Below are positions 8,988 to 18,374 of a stretch of DNA of 32,452 nt, piece by piece. Below the pieces are notes generated by a model, which was not told the DNA's origin, did no database searches, and saw only the letters and a list, made by a program, of their open reading frames with translations. Origin of the DNA: Candidatus Pelagibacter sp. TMED153 (GTDB lineage Bacteria > Pseudomonadota > Alphaproteobacteria > Pelagibacterales > Pelagibacteraceae); contig NHHC02000040.1 of the NCBI GenBank assembly GCA_002169935.2, forward strand, positions 1-32,452. Reading direction: 5' to 3'. Position 1 is the stretch's first letter. The number at the start of each line of letters is the position of its first letter. The position numbers were made by a program, and so were the translations under genes.

Positions 8988-11900
8988 ATGTTTTTAAGAT
9001 TATATATTTTTTTTATTATTTCTTTCCTTTCAACATTCCTTTTTGGACAGAAAACATCTAATATTCTTGATAATAAACAATTCAAATTTGAGGAATTTAC
9101 ATCTAAAGACGGCCTCAAACACCACTCAATCACAGAAGTATCTCAGGACTCTAGGGGATACATGTGGTTTGGGACTTTTAATGGAATTTATAAATATGAT
9201 GGATACACTTTTAAAATTTATAAAAACAAAATTCAGGACAAAAATTCTCTAATAGAAAATAATATTAACGTTGTCAAAGAGGATAGCTTTGGAAATATTT
9301 GGGTTGGCACAAATGGTGGGCTATGTCGCTTCAATAGAGATAACGACAATTTCAATAGAATAATTTATACTAGTGATTTATCTATACCAGACTTAATAAT
9401 AAAGGATAAAATTTATTGTATTCTTCAGGATGTGAATAACGTCTTATGGATAGGAACTAACACTGGATTATATCAATTGACAAAAAATAAAAGTAGAGAT
9501 AATACATTTAGTATAAAACATTTTAGTTCCAAAAATAATAATCTCCATTCTGATATTGTTAAATCAATTATTCAAGATGAAAAAGGAAATATTTGGGTTG
9601 GTACTTCTAATGGTTTAAACCTTTTAAGTTATAAAGATGTTAATAAGATTAAATTTTATAATTACACTAAATTTCTTAGGTCAAAAAATTACCTAAGCAA
9701 TAATTTCATCACAAGCATTGCTCTAGATTACAATGGAAATCTATGGATAGGTACTGGTCATGGTTTAAATAAATTAGTTTATTCTCCAGATGGAAACTAT
9801 TATAAAATAGAAAATTTTTATAATAATAATGACGATCCTAATAGCATAGCTGGAAACGAAATTACAACTATTTGCCCTGATAAAAATAGAACAGTTTGGA
9901 TTGGAACAAAAAGTACTGGTGTAAGCAGATATTTATACAATAAAAATATTTTTGAAAATTATTCAAAAAATGACTTCGATGAGAATAGTATAAATAGCAA
10001 CCAAATTTCAAATATCTTTCAGGATCAAAATGGAGTTATATGGATTAGCTCAATTTCTGGGTACTTAAATAAATTAGATCTTAAAAAAAAGAGTATTGCT
10101 CATTTTAAAAAAAACCCTTGGAATAGTAATAGTCTGAGTGATAATATTATTAATACAATTTTTGAGGATTCTAAAAAAAATTTATGGATTGGAACTAATA
10201 ATGGCGGCTTAAATAAAGTTATTTCAAAAGATGGTATAACTTATTTTACCAGATATAGTCACTCCTCATTAGAAAGAACATCATTAAGTAGTAATAATAT
10301 TTTTTCTTTTTGTGAAGATAATTATGGAAACTATTGGGCGGGTACTCCCGGAGATGGATTAAACCATATAAAAGCTTACTCGTCTACAAATTCAGAAAAA
10401 ATAATTGTAAGAAGATATAATAAATCAGACGGTCAAAGCAATCTTCCAACGAATTATGTAACAACATTATTTAAAGATTCAAAAGGCGACATATGGATGG
10501 GTTCATATTTTTCTGGAACTAAATTTGCTAACGATGGTGGTGATGGACTGATGAAATTTACTCCTAATAAGTTTGGTGAAAATCATCCGAAAATAAGTCA
10601 GTATAAGTTTGACCCTAAAAATGAAAATAGCATAAGTTCAAATAACGTATCATTCATTTTTGAGGATCATGAAAATATTCTTTGGGTAGGGACTTATGGA
10701 GGTGGTATAACAAAAATTTTAAGGGATGAAAATAACAATCCATTAAATTTTGTGAGGATAAAAAATGACCCTAAAAACATTAATAGCCTTAATAATAATA
10801 ATGTTTTCTCAATTTATGAAGACTTTGAAAACAATTTATGGATAGGAACTTATGGAGGAGGATTGAATAAATTACCCTTTACCGAAAAAAATAAAAAAAT
10901 TCCATTTATTTCCTATTTTACAAAAAAAGATGGATTACCCAGTAATGAGCTTTATGGAATTCTTCAGGATCAAAATCATAATCTTTGGATTAGTTCAAAT
11001 AACGGAATTTCAAAATTTAATCCTGATTCAGAAGTATTTACAAATTTTAACTCCAATGACGGACTTCAAGACTCAAATTACAGAAAATTAGCATATTATA
11101 AGGGTTATGATGGCATTATGTACTTCGGAGGTATTAATGGATTTAATGCTTTCAATCCAAATAATTTTAAAGATAATAAAATAGAGCCCAAAATTGAAAT
11201 TGTTGATTTTAAATTGTTTAACAAAAGTATTTCAGTAGGTGAAGAAGTTTTAGGAAAGAAAATTTTAAATAAATCAATATCAGAAACAGACTTTATTGAA
11301 TTGAATAATGATCACAATTCGTTCTCATTTGAATATTCAGCTTTACATTACTCTTCCTCAAATCAAAATAAATATGCTCATAAGTTAGTGGGGTTTGATA
11401 AAGACTGGATTTTTACTGATGCTAAGAGACGATTTGCCTCATATTCACATTTAGATCCAGGAGATTATATATTTAAAGTAAAAGCATCTAATAATGACAA
11501 CTTATGGAGTAATAATATTAAAGAAGTAAAAATTAAGGTGCTTCCGCCTCTATGGAGATCTTGGTGGGCATACATGTTATATTCTTTATTTTTTGTATTT
11601 CTTATGTTCTTGTTTAGAAGGGTAATATTGCAAAGACAGGAGTACCAGAATAAACTAAAAATTGAAAAAATACAACAGGAGAAAATTATAGAGATGAACA
11701 AAATGAAACTAGAGTTTTTCACAAATATTTCTCATGAATTTAAAACACCATTAACTTTGATACTGGGGCCTCTCCAAAGTATAATTAAAGAAACTAAGAA
11801 AAACCCAAAAATTTCAGAATCCTTTAAGCTCGTAGAACGGAATGCGAATCACCTGTTTAAACTAATTAATCAAGTAATGGAATTTAGGGAGGTTGAATCA

Positions 11901-13307
11901 AAAGAGCAACAATTAACCCCTAGTCATGGAGAGTTAGTTTCTTTTTGTAAGGATGAGGTTAAGTCTTTTAAATCGTTAGCGAAAGAAAAGAATATAGATT
12001 TAATTTTCAATTGTAATAAAAAGGTATTCTTTTCTGATTTTGATTGGGATAATCTCCAAAAAATAATTGATAATTTATTGTCAAACTCAATAAAATATAC
12101 TTCAAATCAAGGAATAATTAGATTTTCTTTAAATCTTCCTGAAAATTTCATTAAAGGGCAAAAAATAAATAATGAAAAGATAATTATTGAGGTTGAAGAT
12201 ACAGGAATTGGAATACCAAAAAACCAACTAGCATTAATTTTTAACAGATTTTACAAAATCGACTCAAAAGACAGGTCTAGCTCAATGGGATCAGGAATTG
12301 GATTAGCCTTAACTAAATCTCTCATCGAATTAAATAAAGGAACAATTAGAGTAAAGAGTAAGGAGGGGATAGGAAGTTTATTTACAGTTGAATTACCATC
12401 AATAATTCAAATAAAAAAACAAGGATTAATAAGCAAGACCAATAATCTAATGAATAATTCCTTAATCAAAAATAACTTAGATCTAAATGATTTTATTTCT
12501 TCTGATGATAAGGAAAATGAAAATGTATCTGAAACAATTTTAGTTGTTGAAGATAATCCTGACCTGCAAGATTTTATCAGAAGTTCCCTAAAATCTGAAT
12601 ATACTATTCTACAAGCCTACGATGGTGTTGAGGGCCTTGATCTTGCTAAAAATAAAGTTCCTGATATAATTATATCAGACGTTATGATGCCAAATAAAGA
12701 CGGAATTGATTTTTGTAAAGATGTAAAATCAGATTTAATTACAAATCATATTCCATTTATAATGCTTACTGCTAGATCATCCATTAAAAATAAAATTGAA
12801 GGTCTTGAAATTGGAGCTGACGCATATATATCAAAACCATTTCATATTGAGATTTTAACTGCGCAAATTCAAAATTTACTCAATCAAAGAGAATTACTAA
12901 AATTAAAATTTTCAGGCAATGGCCTCAGATTTACATCTAGAATAAAAGGTATAAAAAAATCCGAAAAACAGTTTTTAGAAAAGGCTGAAAAGATAATTGA
13001 TAAAAACCTAACTAATTCTCAATTTGGTGTTCCTGATTTAGGTAAAGGTATTGGATTAAGTAGGATGCAACTTTATAGGAAACTAAAATCTATACGAGGT
13101 TTAAATGCAAATGAATTTATTAGAGAATATAGAATCAAAAAAGCTGCTCAGCTTATGGGGACCACAGAATTAAATGTATCAGAAATTTTATTTGAGGTTG
13201 GGTTTTCTAATAGATCCTATTTTACTAAGTGTTTTAAAAAAATACTTGGTGTTACTCCAAGGGAATACATAAAAAAATTGGAATCAGAGACTACTGATTT
13301 TATTTGA
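8988..13307 (+). CDS. Hybrid two-component system sensor histidine kinase/response regulator (HTCS)
   Basis: This 1439-residue protein has the full HTCS layout. A signal peptide (1-20) is followed by two beta-propellers made of many Reg_prop repeats of the form D..G..W.GT..GL (about 30-730), then a Y_Y_Y domain (about 735-855) ending at a transmembrane helix (about 860-880). The kinase core has the H-box SHEFKTP with phospho-accepting His916, the N-box around Asn1029-Asn1033, the G1 box EDTGIG (about 1070-1075) and a GSGIGLAL box near 1101. The receiver domain has VVEDN and phospho-acceptor Asp1231 in SDVMMP, with the conserved Lys in SKPF. An AraC-type HTH ends the protein (about 1335-1430, GFSNRSYFTKCFKK). 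It should sense a periplasmic oligosaccharide and activate the PUL. It is convergent with susD and adjacent to the catabolic genes, as is usual. Confidence 0.97.
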   Translation: MFLRLYIFFIISFLSTFLFGQKTSNILDNKQFKFEEFTSKDGLKHHSITEVSQDSRGYMWFGTFNGIYKYDGYTFKIYKNKIQDKNSLIENNINVVKEDSFGNIWVGTNGGLCRFNRDNDNFNRIIYTSDLSIPDLIIKDKIYCILQDVNNVLWIGTNTGLYQLTKNKSRDNTFSIKHFSSKNNNLHSDIVKSIIQDEKGNIWVGTSNGLNLLSYKDVNKIKFYNYTKFLRSKNYLSNNFITSIALDYNGNLWIGTGHGLNKLVYSPDGNYYKIENFYNNNDDPNSIAGNEITTICPDKNRTVWIGTKSTGVSRYLYNKNIFENYSKNDFDENSINSNQISNIFQDQNGVIWISSISGYLNKLDLKKKSIAHFKKNPWNSNSLSDNIINTIFEDSKKNLWIGTNNGGLNKVISKDGITYFTRYSHSSLERTSLSSNNIFSFCEDNYGNYWAGTPGDGLNHIKAYSSTNSEKIIVRRYNKSDGQSNLPTNYVTTLFKDSKGDIWMGSYFSGTKFANDGGDGLMKFTPNKFGENHPKISQYKFDPKNENSISSNNVSFIFEDHENILWVGTYGGGITKILRDENNNPLNFVRIKNDPKNINSLNNNNVFSIYEDFENNLWIGTYGGGLNKLPFTEKNKKIPFISYFTKKDGLPSNELYGILQDQNHNLWISSNNGISKFNPDSEVFTNFNSNDGLQDSNYRKLAYYKGYDGIMYFGGINGFNAFNPNNFKDNKIEPKIEIVDFKLFNKSISVGEEVLGKKILNKSISETDFIELNNDHNSFSFEYSALHYSSSNQNKYAHKLVGFDKDWIFTDAKRRFASYSHLDPGDYIFKVKASNNDNLWSNNIKEVKIKVLPPLWRSWWAYMLYSLFFVFLMFLFRRVILQRQEYQNKLKIEKIQQEKIIEMNKMKLEFFTNISHEFKTPLTLILGPLQSIIKETKKNPKISESFKLVERNANHLFKLINQVMEFREVESKEQQLTPSHGELVSFCKDEVKSFKSLAKEKNIDLIFNCNKKVFFSDFDWDNLQKIIDNLLSNSIKYTSNQGIIRFSLNLPENFIKGQKINNEKIIIEVEDTGIGIPKNQLALIFNRFYKIDSKDRSSSMGSGIGLALTKSLIELNKGTIRVKSKEGIGSLFTVELPSIIQIKKQGLISKTNNLMNNSLIKNNLDLNDFISSDDKENENVSETILVVEDNPDLQDFIRSSLKSEYTILQAYDGVEGLDLAKNKVPDIIISDVMMPNKDGIDFCKDVKSDLITNHIPFIMLTARSSIKNKIEGLEIGADAYISKPFHIEILTAQIQNLLNQRELLKLKFSGNGLRFTSRIKGIKKSEKQFLEKAEKIIDKNLTNSQFGVPDLGKGIGLSRMQLYRKLKSIRGLNANEFIREYRIKKAAQLMGTTELNVSEILFEVGFSNRSYFTKCFKKILGVTPREYIKKLESETTDFI

Positions 13308-13376
13308 TCTATTTAATAATTTTTCAGTGAATGTGAATTTCTCTATTTTTTTTAATGAGTTGACCCCATTATAAAT

Positions 13377-13411
13377 TTGAAAAAAAAGGGCTATTTTTTA
13401 AAATAGCCCTT
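13377..13411 (-). terminator. Intrinsic terminator of the susCD operon
   Basis: AAGGGCTATTTT (13386-13397) and AAAATAGCCCTT (13400-13411) are perfect complementary arms. Read on the minus strand the hairpin is followed at once by TTTTTTTC (13385-13378). It lies 38 bases after the susD stop. On the plus strand no T-run follows the hairpin, so it serves susCD rather than the convergent regulator gene. Confidence 0.85.
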
Positions 13412-13448
13412 ACTAAACAAAAACACTAAAAATATCTATAATTGTTTT

Positions 13449-14963
13449 TTATAAATTTGGATTTATAGCTTTTTCTTGAGCAGGTATTGGCCAATCTATC
13501 TGTCCTGAATAATTTAATCCGGCAGAATTTAATGAGCTTAATTCACCCCGTCGCTTTAAATCACCCCAACGATGTCCCTCAAAAATCAGTTCAATACGTC
13601 TGTCTTTCTTGATTTGGTTTAAAAGAGCAGTTTTATCTGAGTTACTAATACCATCCATTGTAAGTCCTGCACGAGTTCTTATTTTTTCAAGCTGAGACCA
13701 AGCTTCAGCTAACTTATCGGTTTCAGCTAATGCTTCAGCTCTATTTAAAATTACTTCAGCATATCTTATGACAGGAATATTAACTGATACACCATTATCA
13801 AAAAATCTACCACCTTTTGTCCAGTATGTAGCATCGTAAGGCAAAAACTTCCTAGTTTGATATGCTCCAGGGACTAATACATCTAATCTCCAATCATTAT
13901 ATATACTGGTATCAGGAAAAACACTTACTTTATCAGCTTTATGGTAATAAATTTGATCTTGGCCAGATATTAATATTGATCCCTCTCTTCTGCCATCTCC
14001 ATTTTCAAACAACACATTAACTAAATCGTATGAATCAGTTTTTCTAGGCCTTAAATATTGAGCCCAAGAAATTCTTGGAAAAAAGTTCATCATTTGAGAA
14101 GTTTCTCCACCTTCATCACTCCAGTAAGCCTTAAAACCATATACTAACTGAGTTTCAAATACAGATTCACTGCTATTCTCCATCCTACCATCAAACATTT
14201 TTATATAGTCATCAATTGAAACTAATTGATATCCTAAATTATCAAGTTGTGCAGCAGCACTGGCTGCTCCAGCGTAATCTTTAGTCCATAAACGTACTCT
14301 AGATAATAATCCAAAAGCCGCACCTTTAGTTGCCCTTCCGGTTTCATCTTGCGAATATGACGGAGGTAATAATGAAGCAGCTTGGTCTAAATCAGCATCT
14401 ATCTGGGTCCAAACTTCGACTGCGGGAGATGTAGAAATATTATTACTTTCATCAGATGTTAAAATACTTGTGACAAGTGGTACGTCACCATATCCACTAA
14501 CTAAATTATAGTAATATAAGGCTCTAAGAAATAATGCCTGACCTCTAAGTTCATCAATTTTTTCAGGAGTGCTATTATTAACTTTATCGAGATTTTCTAA
14601 AACATAATTAGCTCGATAGATTCCTTTATAGCATGCGGCCCATCTTAACCAAAAAAACATGTTTGTATCATTCCAAATAAAATCATGGATAGCTTTAACA
14701 CTAGGTCCTGTTCTTCCGTCTGCCCATGGATTCATTACATTGTCAGTCGGACCCTCACCCAAGACTAGATGACTGTACCTGTACATACCCTTATGATTAA
14801 GTGGATCATAAATTGCATTAACTGCTTCTATTGCCTGTTTTTCAGAAGTCATGAAGGTATCTGAATTTAGACCGTTTTTATTTGTTTTTGTCAAAAATTC
14901 TTCTTGTTCACATGCCATGAAAAACACAGCGAAACATAAAATTATATAGTTTAATCTTTTCAT
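13449..14963 (-). CDS. susD: SusD/RagB-family outer-membrane glycan-binding lipoprotein
   Basis: This is a 504-residue protein with a lipoprotein signal ending FMAC (Cys18), so it should sit on the cell surface. The order of features matches SusD-like proteins: an N-terminal EFLTKTN segment, helical repeat segments with RGQALFLRALYYYNLVSGYGDVPL (the strongly conserved RA..Y..L...YGDVPL block, near residues 140-165), RVRLWTKDYAGA, and a C-terminal IRYAEVILNRAEALAE...LEKIRTRAGL block followed by RRIELIFEGHRWGDLKR. It would hold the polysaccharide fragment over the SusC pore. The gene starts 19 bases after susC ends on the same strand, and the terminator lies just downstream. Glycan specificity cannot be read from SusD sequence; a fucan is inferred from neighbours. 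Confidence 0.97.
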   Translation of the reverse strand: MKRLNYIILCFAVFFMACEQEEFLTKTNKNGLNSDTFMTSEKQAIEAVNAIYDPLNHKGMYRYSHLVLGEGPTDNVMNPWADGRTGPSVKAIHDFIWNDTNMFFWLRWAACYKGIYRANYVLENLDKVNNSTPEKIDELRGQALFLRALYYYNLVSGYGDVPLVTSILTSDESNNISTSPAVEVWTQIDADLDQAASLLPPSYSQDETGRATKGAAFGLLSRVRLWTKDYAGAASAAAQLDNLGYQLVSIDDYIKMFDGRMENSSESVFETQLVYGFKAYWSDEGGETSQMMNFFPRISWAQYLRPRKTDSYDLVNVLFENGDGRREGSILISGQDQIYYHKADKVSVFPDTSIYNDWRLDVLVPGAYQTRKFLPYDATYWTKGGRFFDNGVSVNIPVIRYAEVILNRAEALAETDKLAEAWSQLEKIRTRAGLTMDGISNSDKTALLNQIKKDRRIELIFEGHRWGDLKRRGELSSLNSAGLNYSGQIDWPIPAQEKAINPNL

Positions 14964-14982
14964 AATCTAAATTTTAAAATTT

Positions 14983-17900
14983 TTATAGTTGAATATTTAA
15001 TCCAACTGAGAATATTCTCGAAACTGGATATACAAAATTATCTATTCCTGATGTCAAGTTACTACCACCGTCATTCCCAACTTCTGGATCAAGGCCTGAA
15101 TAGCTTGTAAAAGTAAATGGATTTTGAACACTACTATATAAACGTATTCTTTTTGCACCAATTTTTGAAGCTAAATCTTCTTGAAATGAATATCCTAATT
15201 GGATTACTTTTATCCTCATAAAAGAACCGTCTTCAACAAAAAAGCTCGAATGACGAAGGTTGTTGTTAGGATCATCAGACACTGCTCTTGGAAATCTAGT
15301 ATTTGTATTTGATGCTGACCATGGAGTAAAGTCTAATTTATTCAAACTATCAGCATTATCAAGAAGCCTATTGTTTGAAGCGTTGAATATTTCATTCCCA
15401 TGAACCCCGTTTCCCTGAATTGAGAAGTCAAAATTATCATAGTTTAATGACATATTAAAACCATAAACAAAGTCAGGAATTGGATTTCCAATAAATGTCA
15501 TGTCATCGCCATTAATTACATCGTCATCATTAAGATCTTTAAACCTTATATCTCCAGGTGAGGTCCTGGCATTTTGTGTCGCATGTGATGAAACTTCTGC
15601 AGCACTTTGAAAAAGACCGTCAGCTACGTGACCATAAAACTCACCTAAACTTCTGCCCTCAACTGTTCTGGTAACAAAACTTCCATTAAGTGAGTATCTA
15701 TTAATTGGAGATGGTAAATCATTAATTTTATTATTAAGTGTAGTTAAATTGGCTCCAATGTCGTAAGAAATTTTTCCAGCCTCTCCTGAATAATTAACAG
15801 AAAACTCAAGACCACTGTTTGTTAAATCTCCTGTATTTAAAACAATTTCTCCAGGGTTAATTCCAGATGATAGTCCTGTTACCCCAGATTGAGTTACAGG
15901 TATTAGCATGTCATTTTGAGTTTTGTTGTAGTACTCTGCTGTGAAGTTCAGCCTATTGTCAAAAAATGCTGCATCTACACCAACACTATATTGAGTGACT
16001 GTCTCCCATTGTATATCTGGGTTAGGAATTCCCCCTAAGCCAAGTCCTGGTGAAACAACTCCATGCACATTTCCAAATGGATAGTTAAAGCCAGAGGAAA
16101 CAACTACAGTTGATAAATAGTTATTAATTCTATCATTTCCAACTTGACCCCAACCTGCTCTTAACCTTAATGAGTTCATAGGACCATCTGTTGGTATGAA
16201 ATCTTCTTCAGAGACATTCCAACCAACCGAGACAGATGGAAAGGTTCCCCATCGTGTGTTAGATCCAAATTTTGACGAACCGTCACGTCTTACAATTGCT
16301 GTCATTAGATATTTCCCATCAAAAACATAATTTAATTTACTAAAGAATGACATATAACTTTCTTCATTGATTACGTTTACTACATTTAAAGCGTTGGCAA
16401 GCTCATCAATAGTATTGTTCCCCATTTCAGTGTAATCTCCAGATACAAGAAGACTTTCACGTTCAATGGATTGTGCACTTTGTCCTAAAAGAAAACCTAA
16501 GGAGTGATTATCAATGTTAAGCCTGTAGTTCAATGTATTTTCAATCAGAGCATTATAGCTTTGAGTTTGTTGCTTAAGTATCGATTGTTCAGTGCTTACA
16601 GCAGTCCCTAAATTGTACATACTTCCAAATTCTTTTCTACTGGTATTAGAATCAGTATAAAAGGCACTGGTTTTAAAAACTAAATCAGGCATTATTTTGT
16701 ATTCAGCATAAACATTTGCTCTGAAGCTATTGACAATAGGCGGGAAGGCTGGGATACTTAATTGGAACATAGGGTTAACTTTTGGCTTGTAAAAACCATT
16801 AGCTGGGGTTGGGGAGAAATTTCCCTCATTGTCATAAACTGGAATAGTGGGATAAAATAAAACTGATTGAGCAATCGCACTGTTAATGGCTCTGTTATTA
16901 CCCCATAAAACATCTTGTTTAGTTCTTGATACTACAATATTAGAACCTACTTTAAATTTATCACTTATTCTTTTATCAGCATTTAATCTTAATGAAATTC
17001 TTTCAAACGAACTGGATTCGACAATTCCTTCTTGTTTAAAATGTCCTAAGGAAAGAAAATAGCTTCCAGTTTCAGAGCCCCCAGTGAATGAAGCCTGCAG
17101 GTCTGATATTTCGGCAGATCTGGTAATAGCGTCAAACCAGTCAGTACCCTCTCCTAGCGATGCTGTATTAGTGAAAATGGCTGGCCTTCCAGCATCAGTT
17201 TCCAGTAAATTTCTATAATCAGCAAACTTCTGAGCATTCATCATATTAAAAGAATTAGCTGCAGATTGAACACCATATTTAACAGACACAGACACCTCAG
17301 ATTTTTGATTCCTTTTGCCAGTTTTTGTATTAATTAAAACAACTCCGTTTGCAGCTCTGGATCCATAAATTGCGGCAGAGGCAGCATCTTTAAGTATAGA
17401 AATAGATTCTATATCTTCTGGATTAATTGATGATAAAGGACTACTATTCTCGTTACCACTAACAGTAATTGGCATACCATCAATTACATACAACGGTTCA
17501 CTGTTGCCGATACCACCAACACCTCTAATTCTTACAGAAACTCCTCCACCAGGGGTAGAGTTGTTTGCAGACACACTAACACCAGCAACTTTACCTTGTA
17601 GAGCATTATCTAGAGTGGCAGCCGTATTTTTACTCATTTCAGCGGGGCTAATAGATGCAACAGCACCGGTTATTTGAGACCTTCTCTCAGCACCATAACC
17701 AGTAACAACAACCTCATCAAGTTGACTATCAGACTCAAGTGTAATTGAAATATTATTTTGATTGGAATCAACTTTTATTAATTGAGTTTTAAATCCAACA
17801 TATGATAGTTCTAAAACATCACCCTCATTTGCCTCAATAGAAAAATTACCATTAAAATCAGAAGTAACACCAATATTAGATCCTTGAACAACTATACTAG

Positions 17901-18051
17901 CTCCAGGAAGAGGTCCATCGGGATCAGAAATAGTCCCACTAATGGTTATTTGTCCAATTAACTGGGAACTAATCATTAGTGTGGTAAATAATAAAACTTT
18001 CTTTAATTTTTGAAAGATTTGGGGTTCGTAAAAAATATCTTTAAATATCAT
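14983..18051 (-). CDS. susC: SusC/RagA-family TonB-dependent outer-membrane transporter
   Basis: This is a 1022-residue protein. A signal peptide ending near residue 33 (QLIGQ) precedes a carboxypeptidase-D regulatory-like domain (ITISGTISDPDGPLPGASIVV, about 35-110). A TonB-box-like segment DEVVVTGYG follows, then the plug domain (about 120-245, with VRIRGVGGIGNSEPLYVIDG, SILKDAASAAIYGSRAANGVVLI) and a large beta-barrel. Length and motifs are typical of SusC proteins. With SusD it forms the surface complex that imports oligosaccharides into the periplasm using TonB energy. It is the first gene of the susCD operon and is divergent from the sulfatase at 18375 over a 323-base intergenic region that carries inverted repeats. 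Start at ATG 18051 keeps a plausible signal peptide, although the n-region is rather long. Confidence 0.97.
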   Translation of the reverse strand: MIFKDIFYEPQIFQKLKKVLLFTTLMISSQLIGQITISGTISDPDGPLPGASIVVQGSNIGVTSDFNGNFSIEANEGDVLELSYVGFKTQLIKVDSNQNNISITLESDSQLDEVVVTGYGAERRSQITGAVASISPAEMSKNTAATLDNALQGKVAGVSVSANNSTPGGGVSVRIRGVGGIGNSEPLYVIDGMPITVSGNENSSPLSSINPEDIESISILKDAASAAIYGSRAANGVVLINTKTGKRNQKSEVSVSVKYGVQSAANSFNMMNAQKFADYRNLLETDAGRPAIFTNTASLGEGTDWFDAITRSAEISDLQASFTGGSETGSYFLSLGHFKQEGIVESSSFERISLRLNADKRISDKFKVGSNIVVSRTKQDVLWGNNRAINSAIAQSVLFYPTIPVYDNEGNFSPTPANGFYKPKVNPMFQLSIPAFPPIVNSFRANVYAEYKIMPDLVFKTSAFYTDSNTSRKEFGSMYNLGTAVSTEQSILKQQTQSYNALIENTLNYRLNIDNHSLGFLLGQSAQSIERESLLVSGDYTEMGNNTIDELANALNVVNVINEESYMSFFSKLNYVFDGKYLMTAIVRRDGSSKFGSNTRWGTFPSVSVGWNVSEEDFIPTDGPMNSLRLRAGWGQVGNDRINNYLSTVVVSSGFNYPFGNVHGVVSPGLGLGGIPNPDIQWETVTQYSVGVDAAFFDNRLNFTAEYYNKTQNDMLIPVTQSGVTGLSSGINPGEIVLNTGDLTNSGLEFSVNYSGEAGKISYDIGANLTTLNNKINDLPSPINRYSLNGSFVTRTVEGRSLGEFYGHVADGLFQSAAEVSSHATQNARTSPGDIRFKDLNDDDVINGDDMTFIGNPIPDFVYGFNMSLNYDNFDFSIQGNGVHGNEIFNASNNRLLDNADSLNKLDFTPWSASNTNTRFPRAVSDDPNNNLRHSSFFVEDGSFMRIKVIQLGYSFQEDLASKIGAKRIRLYSSVQNPFTFTSYSGLDPEVGNDGGSNLTSGIDNFVYPVSRIFSVGLNIQL

Positions 18052-18374
18052 AAATTTAGCTTTTGGTTTAATTAATATAATTTAGAATAGTAAAAATGAA
18101 CAATGTCAATATTTTAATTGTGACGATATTTCACGAGAAATAACAAAAATTGTTTTGTATTTAAATTTTTAAAAACAAACTTCCTTACCAGAAGTTTGTC
18201 GTTATGACAAGATAATTTTGAAATTTTTTTAACATATTAATAAATATAATTATTGTTAATATTTGTGAAAATTGAACTTAGCATAACCCTTTTAAAAAAA
18301 TAAATTTATAGAAAAACTTGACTTTTTTCTTTATTAAATAAAGAATTTAAATCTAGTTAATAAATTTTTTACAA
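18052..18374. other. Divergent intergenic region between susC and a sulfatase
   Basis: This 323-base AT-rich stretch holds no supported gene. It must contain the promoters for susC (minus) and for the plus-strand sulfatase/fucosidase run. No perfect TAnnTTTG element was found on the strands searched by eye. Two neighbouring inverted repeats at 18175-18210 are listed separately. Confidence 0.6.
18175..18210. promoter_or_regulatory. Pair of overlapping inverted repeats upstream of susC
   Basis: ACAAACTTC (18175-18183) and GAAGTTTGT (18191-18199) are perfect 9-base arms around a 7-base spacer. A second inverted repeat, TTGTC (18196-18200) and GACAA (18206-18210) around GTTAT, overlaps the end of the first. 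The two share TTGT, so the structures would be mutually exclusive as hairpins. Lying in the middle of the divergent susC/sulfatase gap, they are candidates for the binding site of the hybrid regulator or for a susC leader structure. Function is inferred from position only. Confidence 0.4.
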
